From the NCBI GenBank assembly GCA_022605955.1, contig JAKCOZ010000008.1, positions 27,219,083-27,283,082 of the forward strand: a stretch of DNA of 64,000 nucleotides, given 5' to 3'. Position 1 is the stretch's first letter; every line of letters starts with the position of its first letter. Under the pieces are notes generated by a model that was given only the letters and a program-made list of their open reading frames with translations, was not told the DNA's origin and made no database searches. Source of the DNA: Rallus limicola. Lineage: Eukaryota; Chordata; Aves; Gruiformes; Rallidae. A program made the position numbers and the translations under genes. This document shows, in pieces, positions 63,986 through 64,000 of this stretch.

Positions 63986-64000
63986 TTTCCCTAATGCGTT

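Overview
The window looks like a piece of bird nuclear genome. Several CR1 non-LTR retrotransposon fragments lie on both strands, one of them long (53,075-54,306). There is a solo ERVL-type LTR, the genes are split by ordinary GT-AG introns, and the gene order matches human 2q33.1 read in reverse. The species cannot be named from the sequence.

Three genes are clear. MAIP1 (C2orf47; minus, 30,996-37,591, 5 exons, 247 aa) is a mitochondrial partner of the m-AAA protease. TYW5 (C2orf60; plus, 37,908-46,360, 8 exons, 318 aa) is a JmjC dioxygenase that hydroxylates wybutosine at position 37 of tRNA-Phe. C2orf69 (minus, 52,124-55,714, 2 exons, 381 aa) is a mitochondrial alpha/beta-hydrolase-like protein of the UPF0565 family. 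All splice junctions of these genes were read by eye and keep phase. MAIP1 and TYW5 are head to head, sharing one CpG-island promoter with 316 bp between start codons. TYW5 and C2orf69 converge across about 5.8 kb. A second CpG island covers the C2orf69 5' end and may also fire to the right, towards where FTCDNL1 lies in human; no FTCDNL1 coding exon was recognised in the window.

Layout: 1-18.7 kb is AT-rich and shows no recognised gene. 18.7-30 kb (minus) holds a chain of phase-compatible candidate exons of an unrecognised gene, reported at low confidence, with a solo LTR in one of its introns. 30.8-37.6 kb is MAIP1, 37.9-46.4 kb TYW5, 46.4-52.1 kb 3' UTR/intergenic DNA, 52.1-55.9 kb C2orf69 with a CR1 in its only intron, and 56.2-64 kb intergenic DNA with two CR1 relics.

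There are no rRNA or tRNA genes, CRISPR arrays or prokaryotic features. The most unusual items are the unexplained exon chain just downstream of, and possibly interleaved with, MAIP1; the solo LTR with an intact target-site duplication; a pair of mutually exclusive hairpins at 48.7 kb; and a strong G-quadruplex motif just upstream of TYW5 exon 2. None amounts to a new biological system on sequence alone.
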